The translations under genes were made by a program, and so were the position numbers. The notes under the pieces are model-generated. The model made no database searches. It was not told the origin of the DNA and saw nothing but the letters and a program-made list of their open reading frames with translations. Of a stretch of 64,000 bases of DNA, positions 42,291 through 51,131 are shown one piece after another. Positions within the stretch are counted from its first letter, which is position 1. Every line of letters starts with the position of its first letter. The DNA comes from G963677085 sp963677085 (GTDB lineage: Bacteria > Planctomycetota > Planctomycetia > Pirellulales > Thermoguttaceae), in the NCBI GenBank assembly GCA_963677085.2, contig CAXXFH010000004.1, forward strand, positions 4,092,001 through 4,156,000. The letters run 5' to 3'.

Positions 42291-43704
42291 TGCAGATCCT
42301 TCCTATGTCGCCGGCTCCCATGGTGATCAACACGTCGCCGGGTACAATCTCTCGGGCAAGCAGTCTATCGATGGCTTCCCTTTGGTGAACCGAGGGCACG
42401 TCGACTCCGTGGGCCCGAGCCGCGGCCGCTAGATCGACGGCCGTAATTTCCCCATCACGCGGGGGGGCTTCTCGGGCGCGAAATATCTCAGTTACCACCA
42501 CCTTTTCGGCATTTTGCAGACTAGCCGCCAGTTCGTCTAGTAACCGGGTCGTCCGCGACACTTGGTGCGGCTGAAACACACACCACACCCGACGCCCTGG
42601 AAAACACTGACGCACGGCCGCCAGCGTGGCGGTTACCTCGGTGGGGTGGTGTGCGTAGTCGTCGACCACCGTCACACCGCCAAACGTCCCTCGCATTTCC
42701 AACCGACGTTGCAGACCACAAAACCCGGCCAGGGCTTCCGCGGCCTGCGAAGGCATCGCCCCGGCGCGACAGGCCAAAGCCATGGCCGCCAGGGCGTTGA
42801 CCACATTGTGGCGTCCCGGCACGGACAATGCTACCCGAGCTACCCGACTTCCGCCCCATTTTACCCAAAACTCATAGCACCCCCGCCGACAGGCCGCAAG
42901 CTGGGCCGACCAATCGGCTGACGGTTGGTCGACGCCGAATGTCTCCACGCGGCACATCGCTCGCGCGGCGACCGTCCGTGTGGTGGGGCAGTCGTGTCGG
43001 GCAAGCAGCAGCCCGGCGTTGGGCAGTCGGTCGACGAATCGGGCGAACGCCGCGTGTAGATCGTCTGTGGTGGGGAAACAGTCGAAATGGTCGGGTTCAA
43101 TGCCCAGGATCACGGCCATCTGAGGACGCAGGTGCAGGAAATTCGCACGGTATTCGCAAGCCTCAGTCAATACAAGCGGGGCGCCCTCTGCCCGATTGTT
43201 GTCACCTGCCCGACCGCCGGAAGTCGCCCCCAGCGGCGTGGCCCCGCAGAATACCGTAGGGTCGAGGCCTACGTGGGTGAGGATGTGGGCAGCCATGGCC
43301 GTGGTGGTCGATTTGCCATGAGTACCGGCCACCGCGAGGCCTCGGCCGGCGTCCATGATTTGGCCGACCATCTCGAAATAGCTGTGGATGCGGATGCCCA
43401 GTTCGGCGGCGCGGCGAATTTCGGAATTGTCGTCGGGCACGGCGTCGGAGCGGACGACCAGTCGAACCTGAGGCGAGACATGTTCGGCCGCGTGGCCTCC
43501 GTAAAGTCGCACGCCCTGGCCGGCCAGTTCGGCAACGGCGCCGACATTGGCGTCCGACCCGCTTAGCTGCCAGCCTTGCCCCAGCAGCACGGCGGCCAAC
43601 GCCCTCATGCCGCTGCCGGCGATGCCGACCAGATGGGCGTCAATGTAGGCGGGGTCGCGACCCCGCCTACTCGACTTTAGGGGTGTGGGAGAAATGTCGT
43701 CCAT
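42247..43704 (-). CDS. murC: UDP-N-acetylmuramate-L-alanine ligase
   Basis: The 485-residue Mur ligase has HLVGIAGSGMRALAAVLLGQGWQLSGSD (Rossmann UDP-binding, residues about 23-50), the ATP P-loop AVAGTHGKSTTTAMAAH, LTEACEYRANFLHLRP, HNVVNALAAMALA, DDYAHHPTEVTATLAAVRQ and FQPHQVSRTTRLLDE. It adds L-Ala to UDP-MurNAc in peptidoglycan synthesis, so this lineage builds peptidoglycan precursors. The N-terminal 20 residues are unusual: a perfect 26-bp palindrome (43645-43670) encodes part of them ahead of the conserved core. No Shine-Dalgarno sequence is evident before the ATG at 43704. Confidence 0.96.
   Translation of the reverse strand: MDDISPTPLKSSRRGRDPAYIDAHLVGIAGSGMRALAAVLLGQGWQLSGSDANVGAVAELAGQGVRLYGGHAAEHVSPQVRLVVRSDAVPDDNSEIRRAAELGIRIHSYFEMVGQIMDAGRGLAVAGTHGKSTTTAMAAHILTHVGLDPTVFCGATPLGATSGGRAGDNNRAEGAPLVLTEACEYRANFLHLRPQMAVILGIEPDHFDCFPTTDDLHAAFARFVDRLPNAGLLLARHDCPTTRTVAARAMCRVETFGVDQPSADWSAQLAACRRGCYEFWVKWGGSRVARVALSVPGRHNVVNALAAMALACRAGAMPSQAAEALAGFCGLQRRLEMRGTFGGVTVVDDYAHHPTEVTATLAAVRQCFPGRRVWCVFQPHQVSRTTRLLDELAASLQNAEKVVVTEIFRAREAPPRDGEITAVDLAAAARAHGVDVPSVHQREAIDRLLAREIVPGDVLITMGAGDIGRICNGFIDRFREHRAAG
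43645..43670. repeat. Perfect palindrome GTAGGCGGGGTCG/CGACCCCGCCTAC inside the murC 5' coding end
   Basis: The two 13-bp arms abut without a loop. The sequence is of the REP type seen between planctomycete genes, but here it is in frame and encodes about residues 12-20 of MurC. Confidence 0.75.
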
Positions 43705-43802
43705 GACGAGCGGAGGTCCGTTGAATGATCCTGGCTCGGCTCAAGCCGGCCGTGCGACATGTCGCTGATCATACGGACGCACTTGCCCGGGGTCAATCCG
43801 AG

Positions 43803-43978
43803 GCCGGTTTCCCTCAGGAGAACTGCAAAGTCTCCGAAATCTGTCATTCTGAGCGGAGCGAAGAATCTACGTGGCGATGCATAAGTTCCCGAACGCCAAC
43901 AAGATCCTTCGCTCCGCTCAGGATGACAAACCCATCCTACCCCGGACTTTGCAGTTCTCCTGCGGTTTCCCTCCGGCC
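43803..43978. mobile_element. Inverted-repeat element with CAGGAGAACTGCAAAGTC ends
   Basis: CAGGAGAACTGCAAAGTC (43815-43832) is exactly inverted as GACTTTGCAGTTCTCCTG (43945-43962). Looser pairing extends outward (GGCCGGTTTCCC with GGTTTCCCTCCGGCC-type flank). Inside is the pair TTCTGAGCGGAGCGAAGAA and CCTTCGCTCCGCTCAGGAT. It has no coding frame and looks like a MITE. It lies between murC and the PEP-CTERM gene. Confidence 0.65.
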
Positions 43979-43987
43979 CGAATTAAC

Positions 43988-44051
43988 TGGTTCCCAAGCT
44001 CCCGCTTGGGACCGCGGTATCCAAGCCCACCGGTTGCAACCGGTGGGTTTT
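43988..44051. repeat. TTCCCAAGCTCCCGCTTGGGA hairpin and Rep-C hairpin copy 5
   Basis: TCCCAAGC-TCCC-GCTTGGGA (43992-44011) is followed by CCCACCGGTTG/CAACCGGTGGG (44026-44047), just after the PEP-CTERM gene's stop in its direction. The pair may end its transcript. Confidence 0.6.
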
Positions 44052-44064
44052 CACGATTCCAAAA

Positions 44065-44784
44065 CTAGCCCCTTCGCCACCGCCAGATGCCCACGGCGAA
44101 TACGCCCGTCAACAGGGTCAACCAAGTCGACGGCTCGGGCACTTCAGCGACGCGCATGCCATTGAGGAAGGCGTACGCGCCCGACGGAGCGGTTAGTTCG
44201 AGGACGATTTCCCCTTCGTCGTTGGCGACATTTATCGGGGTAACCTCGCTCCACTTCAAAAAGCCTTTATTTTCCCAGCCGTCGGTATTGGCGTTCCAAG
44301 CAGTGTCGCTCGCGTCGTCCAGGGCATCGTTGACCTCGAATTCAGCGCTCATCGATACGCCACCATTCGCACGCACGGAGAGAACCTCTACGGAGTACGT
44401 TTTTCCGGCATCCAGGCCGCTGAGGACGAGTCGGCCTGTCAGATTGGTGCTGTAGGCTACGCCATAGTCATAAAGTGCCGTGGTATCGACCCAGGGAGCA
44501 GCCGGGTTTGACCAGGTGGAAGTAGTGGTTTGGTTTTCTCCGCTCTTGACGATACCGTCGGTGAACTGCAACGCCACGCCCGTTGAATTGCCTGTGTAAT
44601 AGTCAATCAAGTTGTCGTGCACCGTCGACGTGTCGGCCGGATCGGCGATCAAGTTCCAATTGGTCGGTGCGGCCTGTTTGTCGTTGAAGTCGATGCGGAT
44701 GTCGAGCAATGAAGCATCGGCCGTTCCGATCCACCCGATTTGCGAGACGACTACGAGAACGAGGCCAAGAGACTTGTACCACAT
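44065..44784 (-). CDS. PEP-CTERM sorted exported protein
   Basis: The 239-residue protein has a signal peptide (MWYKSLGLVLVVVSQIGWIG, cleavage near TADA), a beta-rich body with RIDFNDKQAAPTNWN and SGLDAGKTYSVEVLSVRANGG, and a classic C-terminal PEP-CTERM tail: the VPEPSTW motif, a hydrophobic helix LTLLTGVFAVGIW and basic RWRRG. Such proteins are exported and processed by exosortase, usually with exopolysaccharide production. The body resembles other PEP-CTERM proteins with an N-terminal 'DFN-N-W' opening; the precise role is unknown. The promoter and exosortase are not identified in the window. The nearest gene is the XylR-type regulator upstream, about 200 bp away. Confidence 0.9.
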   Translation of the reverse strand: MWYKSLGLVLVVVSQIGWIGTADASLLDIRIDFNDKQAAPTNWNLIADPADTSTVHDNLIDYYTGNSTGVALQFTDGIVKSGENQTTTSTWSNPAAPWVDTTALYDYGVAYSTNLTGRLVLSGLDAGKTYSVEVLSVRANGGVSMSAEFEVNDALDDASDTAWNANTDGWENKGFLKWSEVTPINVANDEGEIVLELTAPSGAYAFLNGMRVAEVPEPSTWLTLLTGVFAVGIWRWRRG

Positions 44785-44991
44785 CGTTGAACCCCCACGG
44801 CGAAAAGAGTTTCAAAACGGCGTTCGTTTACGCAACTGGTTCCCAAACCGGAGCTGGGGACCGAGGTATATGGCGCGAGCAAGATCGCGGTTGCCAGACA
44901 AGAAAAGCCTACGGTCATCAACTGCCATTATAGCTGGGGGGCCTGTGTAGGCCGGGATGAATTGCCTGTAAGAATGGCGCAGCGTGCTGAA

Positions 44992-46176
44992 CTATTTGCC
45001 GCCGCGATGCCGCGTCTGTTCGCGGTACTTCGACGGCGATTGCCCGGTCGCCTCCCGGAAAACCCGGGTGAGATACTCGGTATACGCAAAACCGGTTTCC
45101 AGGGCGATGCGCTTGATCGACAGATCGGTCGTCGTGAGCAGATCCTTCACCCGATTGATCCGTATGCGTTGAATTTCCGCATGCACGGTGCGACCCAGCA
45201 CGGCCCGAACCCGTCGTTCGAGGGCCGCCGACGACATGTAGGCGTGTCGGGCTACGTCCGACACTTGGATGCTGTTGCAGGCGTTCTCGCGAAGGTATTC
45301 GATGGCACGGACGATTTGATCGTCTTCCATTGCCAGGACGTCGGACGACTTGCGCACCACCACCGAGCGTGGCGGCACGACGATATGCTGCGACGGAGCC
45401 TGTTGGCCGTCCATGAGCCGGTCGAGCAAGGCGGCCGCCTCGTAACCGACACGCGGGGCGTCGAGGTCGATGCTAGTCATTGGCGGACGTGCCAGGTCGC
45501 ACAGGCACTCGTCGTTGCCGACGCCCACCACGGCCATCTCCTCGGACACATCGATCTCGGCGTGGCGACAGAAATTCAGCAATTGCACGCCGTAGTCGTC
45601 GTTACAGGCCAACACGCCCACGGGCTTCGGCACGGAACCGATCCAACGGAGAATGCGTCGCCGCTCTTGCGACCAGACATCGCCCGTGCAATGCCGCGTG
45701 CGAAACACCTTGCAAGGAAAGCCCTCGCGTTGGACGCGTTGCTGGAATTGTTCCGCACGAATATCGAACGGTTCGTGTTCGCCGAGTGCCATGCCGAAGA
45801 AGGCAAACTGCCGAAAGCCGCTATTGTGCAGGTGTTCAAACGCCAGCTGGGCGACGGCTTTGTCGTCGGGCCCCATGCAGGCGGCGCCCACGTCGCCGTA
45901 GATCCGCCGTAGTTCGACCACGGGAACCTTCATCCGGGCGACGATCTTGGCCATCGTCTTGTCGGTAATCCGCGCGAGGATGCCGTCGCCGTTCCACTGC
46001 CGCAGCCACGACGCGAGCGAATCGCCCAGGCCCGACGGCGAGTAGGTAAGCATCCACTCTTGGTGTTCTGCGTTGTAGCGACCCACGCCGCGCACCAGAC
46101 CCCGCGCGTAGCCCCGCGAGGCTTCGATCAGTAGTGCAACGTTTCGCTGACGTGTTTGGCGTCGCTTCGCCGCCAT
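44992..46176 (-). CDS. XylR-type transcriptional regulator (LacI-like sensor plus AraC DNA-binding domain)
   Basis: The 394-residue protein starts at ATG 46176 (MAAKRRQTRQRNVALLIEASRGYARGL). Residues about 10-275 form a periplasmic-binding-protein-like sensor of the LacI/XylR type (GLVRGVGRYNAEHQEWML, DGILARITDKTMAKIVARM, VGVLACNDDYGVQLLNFCR, GNDECLCDLARPPMTSIDLD). The C-terminal 110 residues hold an AraC/HTH_18 pair (VSDVARHAYMSSAALERRVRA, LSIKRIALETGFAYTEYLTRVFREATGQSPSKYRE). E. coli XylR has this order and activates xylose genes; the sugar here is unknown. Planctomycetes carry many. It may control the PEP-CTERM gene or more distant sugar genes. Confidence 0.93.
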   Translation of the reverse strand: MAAKRRQTRQRNVALLIEASRGYARGLVRGVGRYNAEHQEWMLTYSPSGLGDSLASWLRQWNGDGILARITDKTMAKIVARMKVPVVELRRIYGDVGAACMGPDDKAVAQLAFEHLHNSGFRQFAFFGMALGEHEPFDIRAEQFQQRVQREGFPCKVFRTRHCTGDVWSQERRRILRWIGSVPKPVGVLACNDDYGVQLLNFCRHAEIDVSEEMAVVGVGNDECLCDLARPPMTSIDLDAPRVGYEAAALLDRLMDGQQAPSQHIVVPPRSVVVRKSSDVLAMEDDQIVRAIEYLRENACNSIQVSDVARHAYMSSAALERRVRAVLGRTVHAEIQRIRINRVKDLLTTTDLSIKRIALETGFAYTEYLTRVFREATGQSPSKYREQTRHRGGK

Positions 46177-46218
46177 GGGCAACTCCGCTTGGGTACGCTC
46201 CGTTGGAGGTAAGTTGTC

Positions 46219-46344
46219 TCTAGTGCTGCGTCAATCGTGAATTGACGGGTGCCACGGGCAGCTCGTATGCCCGTGTTCAGCACTGGCTGACAAGAGCAGC
46301 CAGTGGCACTCAATCCGAAGCTTAGCGACTGACGCAGCACTAGA
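46219..46344. mobile_element. MITE-like element, TCTAGTGCTGCGTCA ends (type 2)
   Basis: TCTAGTGCTGCGTCA (46219-46233) and TGACGCAGCACTAGA (46330-46344) are perfect 15-bp inverted repeats over 126 bp. The TA dinucleotides at both ends suit TA-target insertion. Inside are a GGTGCCACGGGCAGC/GCCCGTG arrangement and the hairpin CACTGGCTG-acaaga-GCAGCCAGTG. It has no coding capacity. A fragment of the same body is at 58715-58760. Confidence 0.85.
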
Positions 46345-46424
46345 GGGATTATAGCGTGAGTTTCCGCCGCTTTGGAATGACGCAACAGAAAGTATAGGAA
46401 TTTGGGCGGATATCACTCGCCCCG

Positions 46425-47207
46425 CTATTCCGGCAACCCATTGGCCCCGCGGCTGTTCGTCAATCCGCCAAAGCGGCGGTCGCGGTTGGCGAAGCTGCGG
46501 ATCGCGGCGTGCAGTTGGGCTTCGTCGAACTCGGGCCAGCAGAGGTCGGTTACCCAAATCTCGGCGTAGCTGATCTGCCAGAGCAGGAAGTTGCTCAGCC
46601 GCATTTCGCCGGCCGTACGGATCAATAGATCGGGCTCGGGCATGCCCGTGGTGTAGAGATGGGCATCGATCGTGTCTTCGTCGATCGCCGTCGGATCGAT
46701 TCGGCCCGCTTGCACTTCGGCGGCAATCTGGCGCACGGCGTCGGCCAACTCGGCCCGGGCACCGTAATTGATGGCCAAGCAGAGACGCAAGCCCGAGTTT
46801 TGGGCACTCATCGCGATGGTTTGGTCGATCTCGCGTTGGGCCTCGGACGAAATCCCTTCGCGACGACCGATGACCGCCACCTGAATGTTCTGCTGCATGA
46901 TCGTCGAACGTTCTTCGATCATGTACTGTTCGAGCAGGTGCATGAGGAATTCGAGCTCATGCGGCGGGCGTTTCCAATTTTCGCTGGAAAGGCAGTAAAG
47001 CGTTAGCTGCTCGACACCAAGCCGCGCGCACTCTTCGGTGATGCGGCGGACGCTGGCCACGCCGTGACGATGTCCCTCGATCCGCGGCCGGTCCCGCTGC
47101 TGAGCCCAACGGCCGTTGCCGTCCATAATCACCGCAATGTGGCGCGGCATCCGCTCGGGCGGGATGTCGAGCGAGCGAGCGGCGGCGGTGGTGGTGGACT
47201 TGGGCAT
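46425..47207 (-). CDS. uppS: Isoprenyl transferase (undecaprenyl diphosphate synthase)
   Basis: The 260-residue cis-prenyltransferase has HIAVIMDGNGRWAQQR (residues 23-38; Asp29 binds Mg/diphosphate), GHRHGVASVRRI, LTLYCLSSENWKRP and DLLIRTAGEMRLSNFLLWQI with YAEIWVTDLCWPEF, all diagnostic. It makes the C55 lipid carrier for peptidoglycan and other envelope polymers, in line with the mur genes in this window. The start codon is preceded by CTAGCCCCTCCCC, one of the pyrimidine tracts, with no Shine-Dalgarno sequence. The N-terminal 15 residues (STTTAAARS) are an extension over the usual start. purA lies 66 bp upstream on the same strand. Confidence 0.97.
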   Translation of the reverse strand: MPKSTTTAAARSLDIPPERMPRHIAVIMDGNGRWAQQRDRPRIEGHRHGVASVRRITEECARLGVEQLTLYCLSSENWKRPPHELEFLMHLLEQYMIEERSTIMQQNIQVAVIGRREGISSEAQREIDQTIAMSAQNSGLRLCLAINYGARAELADAVRQIAAEVQAGRIDPTAIDEDTIDAHLYTTGMPEPDLLIRTAGEMRLSNFLLWQISYAEIWVTDLCWPEFDEAQLHAAIRSFANRDRRFGGLTNSRGANGLPE

Positions 47208-47273
47208 GGGGAGGGGCTAGATGTTAGGGGCTAGGGATCAGGGATTAGAGGACAGGGATCTGGAGTCTGCTCG

Positions 47274-48572
47274 TTACTGGACTGCCTCGGCGAATATCGT
47301 TTGCTCGCGGTCCGGGCCTACCGAGACGACCTCGACCGGCCGGCCCACCAGTTCGCTGATTCGTTGCAAATACGCCTGGGCGTTCTTCGGCAGATCGGCA
47401 ATGCGACGTACGTCGTCGATTTCTTCCTGCCAGCCGGGCAATGTCTCGTAAATCGGTTTGACCTTCCGCAGGTCGTCGACGTGACTGGGGAAGTCGGTGG
47501 TCCGCCGGCCGTCGATCTCGTAGGCCACGCAGACCTTCAACTCGGGCAACTCGCTGGGTACGTCCAGAAGCATGATCGCCAACACGTCGACCCCGCTGAG
47601 CCGAGCCGTGTAGCGAGCCGCTACGGCGTCGAACCAACCGCAGCGACGCGGTCGCTTGGTCACAGTACCGTATTCATTGCCCCGGTCGCGAATGTGTTGG
47701 CCCGTGGCGTTGTCTTGTTCGGTGGGGAACGGGCCGCCGCCGACGCGCGTGGCATAGGCTTTGAGGATGCCGATCACCTTGGTCAGATAACGTCCCGGTA
47801 CGCCCGAGCCGGGCGAAACGCCCACGCCGGAACTGTTGCTGCTGGTGACGAACGGAAACGTCCCGTGGTCGATATCCAACAGGGCCCCTTGGGCGCCCTC
47901 GAAGAGAACGCGATTGTCGGCCTCGATGGCGTCCAACAGGTAGGCCGTCGTGTCGGCGACATAAGGTTTCAGCCGTGCGGCGTACTGGCCGTATTGTTCG
48001 ATAATGGCGTCGGCATCAAGGTGTACGTTGTCGGGCGATCCGCCCATGCCGGCGAGAATCAAACGTTTGGCCTCGACGATCTGGCGGATGCGCTGCTCGA
48101 AGTTGTCGCGATACAGGTCGCCTAGGCGGATGGCGAACGAGCGGCCCACCTTGTCGCGATAGCAGGGACCGATGCCGCGCAGCGTGGTGCCGATGGCCTC
48201 GCCGCTGGTGCATTGGGTGTCTAACAGGCGGTCTTCCTCGAAGTGCCAAGGGAGGATCACATGCGCACGGTCGCTGATCATGAGGTTGTCGCTCACCTTG
48301 ATGCCGCGCGAGCAAAGCCCGTCGATCTCCTCAAGGAAAGCGGCCGGATTGAGCACTACGCCGCCAGCGACCACGCACTTCACCTGGGGGCGAAAGATGC
48401 CGCTGGGCACTAGCGAGAGTTTGTACTTCTCGCCACCGAAAACCACGGTGTGGCCAGCATTGGCACCACCCTGGTAGCGAACGACGATATCATGCTGTTC
48501 GGTAAGCAGATCGACAATTTTGCCCTTGGCTTCGTCGCCCCACTGCAACCCCACGACACAAGTAGCTGGCAC
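47274..48572 (-). CDS. purA: Adenylosuccinate synthetase
   Basis: The 432-residue enzyme starts at a GTG (GTGCCAGCTACTTGT, coding MPATC) and has the P-loop GLQWGDEAKGKIVD, where the family's usual GDEGKGK reads GDEAKGK. It also has YQGGANAGHTVV, GTTLRGIGPCYRDK, LFEGAQGALLDIDHGTFPFVTSS and GTVTKRPRRCGWFD. It condenses IMP and aspartate with GTP in AMP synthesis. The Gly-to-Ala change in the P-loop region is worth noting but occurs at a flexible position. It is followed by uppS after 66 bp on the same strand. Confidence 0.96.
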   Translation of the reverse strand: MPATCVVGLQWGDEAKGKIVDLLTEQHDIVVRYQGGANAGHTVVFGGEKYKLSLVPSGIFRPQVKCVVAGGVVLNPAAFLEEIDGLCSRGIKVSDNLMISDRAHVILPWHFEEDRLLDTQCTSGEAIGTTLRGIGPCYRDKVGRSFAIRLGDLYRDNFEQRIRQIVEAKRLILAGMGGSPDNVHLDADAIIEQYGQYAARLKPYVADTTAYLLDAIEADNRVLFEGAQGALLDIDHGTFPFVTSSNSSGVGVSPGSGVPGRYLTKVIGILKAYATRVGGGPFPTEQDNATGQHIRDRGNEYGTVTKRPRRCGWFDAVAARYTARLSGVDVLAIMLLDVPSELPELKVCVAYEIDGRRTTDFPSHVDDLRKVKPIYETLPGWQEEIDDVRRIADLPKNAQAYLQRISELVGRPVEVVSVGPDREQTIFAEAVQ

Positions 48573-48937
48573 CGTACCTGACCTCAGAGAAGGAAAGCAA
48601 TTGTCATCTCCGGCCGTTGCCCAGGAGATCCCAAATAAACTAATTTATCATCCCCCCAGCGGTGGTCAAGGTGGGCCGGAGGTGAGAGAGGGGACGGGGA
48701 TCAAGGGGCAGGGGGTAGGAGAGGTCTTTTGGTACCCATGTTTTGCGTGGGGACTCAAGGTCGGACACGCTGCATCGTACTGGGAATGGTATCATGTTAG
48801 GGCAGTACCTTCTGCCGGGTTCTGCGATGCGAAGCGTCGCTGGCACGTGTTCCCACGCGAAGCATGGGAGCGAGCCCCCCTTGTCGCTCACCCCCCTGGC
48901 TGTCCCGTCCCCCCTGCCTCCTGTTGCCCAATCTGTC
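48573..48937. other. Intergenic region between purA and the sulfatase gene
   Basis: The stretch holds pyrimidine-poor sequence with an E-type palindrome fragment, GCGAAGCGTCGCTGGCACGT-TTCCCACGCGAAGCATGGGA at about 48830-48870, and no gene. It must carry the purA promoter; none was fixed. Confidence 0.45.
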
Positions 48938-50476
48938 CTACGGCCGCGCGACTTCTCGCCACAGGGTCGATGTGTCGCACGGCTTATAGTTGCGGCGCTT
49001 CCGTTCCGTGACGAACGCTCGGGTGTGGTCGAACAGGGCCATGTCGCCGGTGATTCGTGGATCGTTGGTCTTTCGCTGAAAAGCCTCGAGTTTCTCGCGC
49101 AGGCCCTTTTTTACTTCGGCCAACTCGGGCCGGTTGGCCAAGTTATTCAACTGCCATGGGTCGGCCAGACAATCGTAGAGTTCCTCGCGAGGACGGGGAT
49201 CGACCAACAACGATACGAACGGCTTGACCGCCGGATGATCGGGATGCGCCGCGACCAGGGCCATCACGTCTAGCATTTGGCTTGACCGCGGAAAATCGGC
49301 ATCCGCACGCCGCGCTTTGGCCGACAAGCCCGTGCGGGGGCCCTCGTAGTAGTTCACGATGTATTGGTACTGATGATCGCGAATCATTCGCGCGGGCCGA
49401 TCTCGACCATGCCATTCCAGGCCGGCCACGGTCCAGGTACGCGCCGGATCGACTTGGCCTGAGGCCGAACTCAGCAACACGGGCAGCAGGCTTCGACCGC
49501 TCATGCTCTTGGGTATCTCGGCGCCGGCCGCGTCGAGGATGGTGGGCGCGAAATCGGCGAAGTTGGCAAAATCCTTCACGCGGCGGTTAGGGGCAATTCG
49601 GGCAGGCCACATCATGGCCAGTGGCACGCGGACGCCCCAGTCGTAGACGTTCGCCTTCGCCCGGGGGACGGGCGTTCCGTTGTCGCCGGTGACGATTACC
49701 AGCGTGTTTTCTAACTCGCCCATTTCCTCGAGAAGCCTTAACACGCCGCCCAACGTGTTGTCGGCATGGCGAACTTCATAGAGGTAGTTGGCCCGATGTC
49801 GGCGGATGCCCGGCGTGTCGGGCAGGAATCTGGGTACGTGGACATCGTCCAGGTCGACGCCGAGCTTCCTGTAGTTGTCTTTGCCGTGCGGATGATGCGG
49901 TTCGGTGCAGCCAACCCAGAAGTAGAACGGCGCACCGGCCGGCCGCTGCTTGAGAAACTCGGCCATCGAGGCCACGTAGTCGACGTTGCTGGTTCCTTCC
50001 TCCGGTTTCCGAATGCGCACCCTATACGATTTGCCGGCCGGTCGCGTCTGAGGGCCCGACGGATCCAATACACCGGGTCCCCAACCCTTGCCGGTGTAGC
50101 CGGTGTGGTAGCCTGCTTGGTCGAGAAGATCAGGCAGCCGCGGAAACTTGTCGGGCAGCCAACCCTGGATGAACGCGCCTTGTTCGAGTTCCCAGAAGTG
50201 TCGGCCGGTCAGCAACGACGCACGCGCCGGTGCACACGAGGGTGCCGAAGCGTAGGCGTGTGTAAAAAGGACGCCTTCGCGCGCCACACGGTCGAAGTTC
50301 GGCGTCTCGATTGACGCATTGCCATAGGCACTGGCTTCCAACCAGCTTTCGTCGTCGTAGAGGACGAGCACCACGTTAGGTCGCTCGGCTTCTGCCGCCA
50401 CGGCCCTATTGAGGTTTAGCCAGCCGCAAGATAGACCCACGAGTGCGAGTAATAGATGTTCTATTCTAAGCGACAT
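48938..50476 (-). CDS. Exported sulfatase
   Basis: The 512-residue protein starts at ATG 50476 (CCGGAG about 10 nt upstream) with a signal peptide (IEHLLLALVGLSCGWL, residues 5-20). The sulfatase motifs are RPNVVLVLYDDE (metal Asp pair, about 32-43) and SAPSCAPARASLLTGRH, where Cys81 in CxPxR would be converted to formylglycine. Further motifs are GYHTGYTGKGWG, HHPHGKDN, VIVTGDNGTPV and PARMIRDHQYQYIVNY. It removes sulfate esters, most likely from sulfated polysaccharides, in the periplasm or outside. No maturase gene is in the window. The upstream open frame is repeat sequence. Confidence 0.95.
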   Translation of the reverse strand: MSLRIEHLLLALVGLSCGWLNLNRAVAAEAERPNVVLVLYDDESWLEASAYGNASIETPNFDRVAREGVLFTHAYASAPSCAPARASLLTGRHFWELEQGAFIQGWLPDKFPRLPDLLDQAGYHTGYTGKGWGPGVLDPSGPQTRPAGKSYRVRIRKPEEGTSNVDYVASMAEFLKQRPAGAPFYFWVGCTEPHHPHGKDNYRKLGVDLDDVHVPRFLPDTPGIRRHRANYLYEVRHADNTLGGVLRLLEEMGELENTLVIVTGDNGTPVPRAKANVYDWGVRVPLAMMWPARIAPNRRVKDFANFADFAPTILDAAGAEIPKSMSGRSLLPVLLSSASGQVDPARTWTVAGLEWHGRDRPARMIRDHQYQYIVNYYEGPRTGLSAKARRADADFPRSSQMLDVMALVAAHPDHPAVKPFVSLLVDPRPREELYDCLADPWQLNNLANRPELAEVKKGLREKLEAFQRKTNDPRITGDMALFDHTRAFVTERKRRNYKPCDTSTLWREVARP

Positions 50477-50584
50477 GCTTTTTGGCTCCGGAGTGATTCC
50501 TCGTCCCTCGTTCCCCTGCTTTGCGTGGGAACCAGAAGTCCTTTCCACTATCCACTATTCGTTGACAACTGACAACTTTTTCCC

Positions 50585-51085
50585 TCATCCTTGTGGAAAC
50601 TGCCGACAGTATTCATACAGCGCCATGATCGTAGCCGTGGCCGCGTTGTGGCTGTAGGGGCGGCCGTAGACGGGTATTTCCACGGTGGTGTCCAGCAGCC
50701 GAAGAACCTCCTCGTCGATGCCGAGCCGTTCGTTGCCTACTACGAGGACCATCTTGCGTGGCAACGAGCATGTAAACAGCGATTCCGAGTCGTTCGTCTG
50801 CTCCAGGCCCACCAATTGATAGCCTTCCGCTCGAAGTTTCTTCAACACCGGCAGCAAGGTCCGGTGGACTTCGATTTCCAGCACGTTGTCGGCATCGCGC
50901 GCGATCTTGTCGATTACCTTGGCCGTACCGCAGCAGATCATTCGCTGGATGCCAAACACGCCAGCCGCTCGGGCGATCCGCGAGAGGTTCACATTGCTGC
51001 GCATTGGCGGACACGCGACGATCAATTCGCGCGGCCGCTGAAGTGCAATGGGCGGCTTATGACGTTGCTGAACAAAGTCGGGCAT
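50585..51085 (-). CDS. SpoU/TrmH-family RNA 2'-O-methyltransferase
   Basis: The 166-residue protein starts at ATG 51085 (GGAG 6 nt upstream). It has the SPOUT motifs: RSNVNLSRIARAAGVFGIQR (motif 1), VLVVGNERLGIDEEVLRLLD (motif 2) and TVEIPVYGRPYSHNAATATI (motif 3), which would form the SAM-binding knot. Members methylate tRNA or rRNA ribose; the substrate cannot be told from sequence alone. The motif 3 SHNAATAT differs from the usual SLNVSVA. The protein is short, without an L30e-like N-terminal domain. Confidence 0.9.
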   Translation of the reverse strand: MPDFVQQRHKPPIALQRPRELIVACPPMRSNVNLSRIARAAGVFGIQRMICCGTAKVIDKIARDADNVLEIEVHRTLLPVLKKLRAEGYQLVGLEQTNDSESLFTCSLPRKMVLVVGNERLGIDEEVLRLLDTTVEIPVYGRPYSHNAATATIMALYEYCRQFPQG

Positions 51086-51131
51086 CAAAGCTCCAAGCGT
51101 ACCGTTTCCCAGCACGCGTTTTTTCCACACC

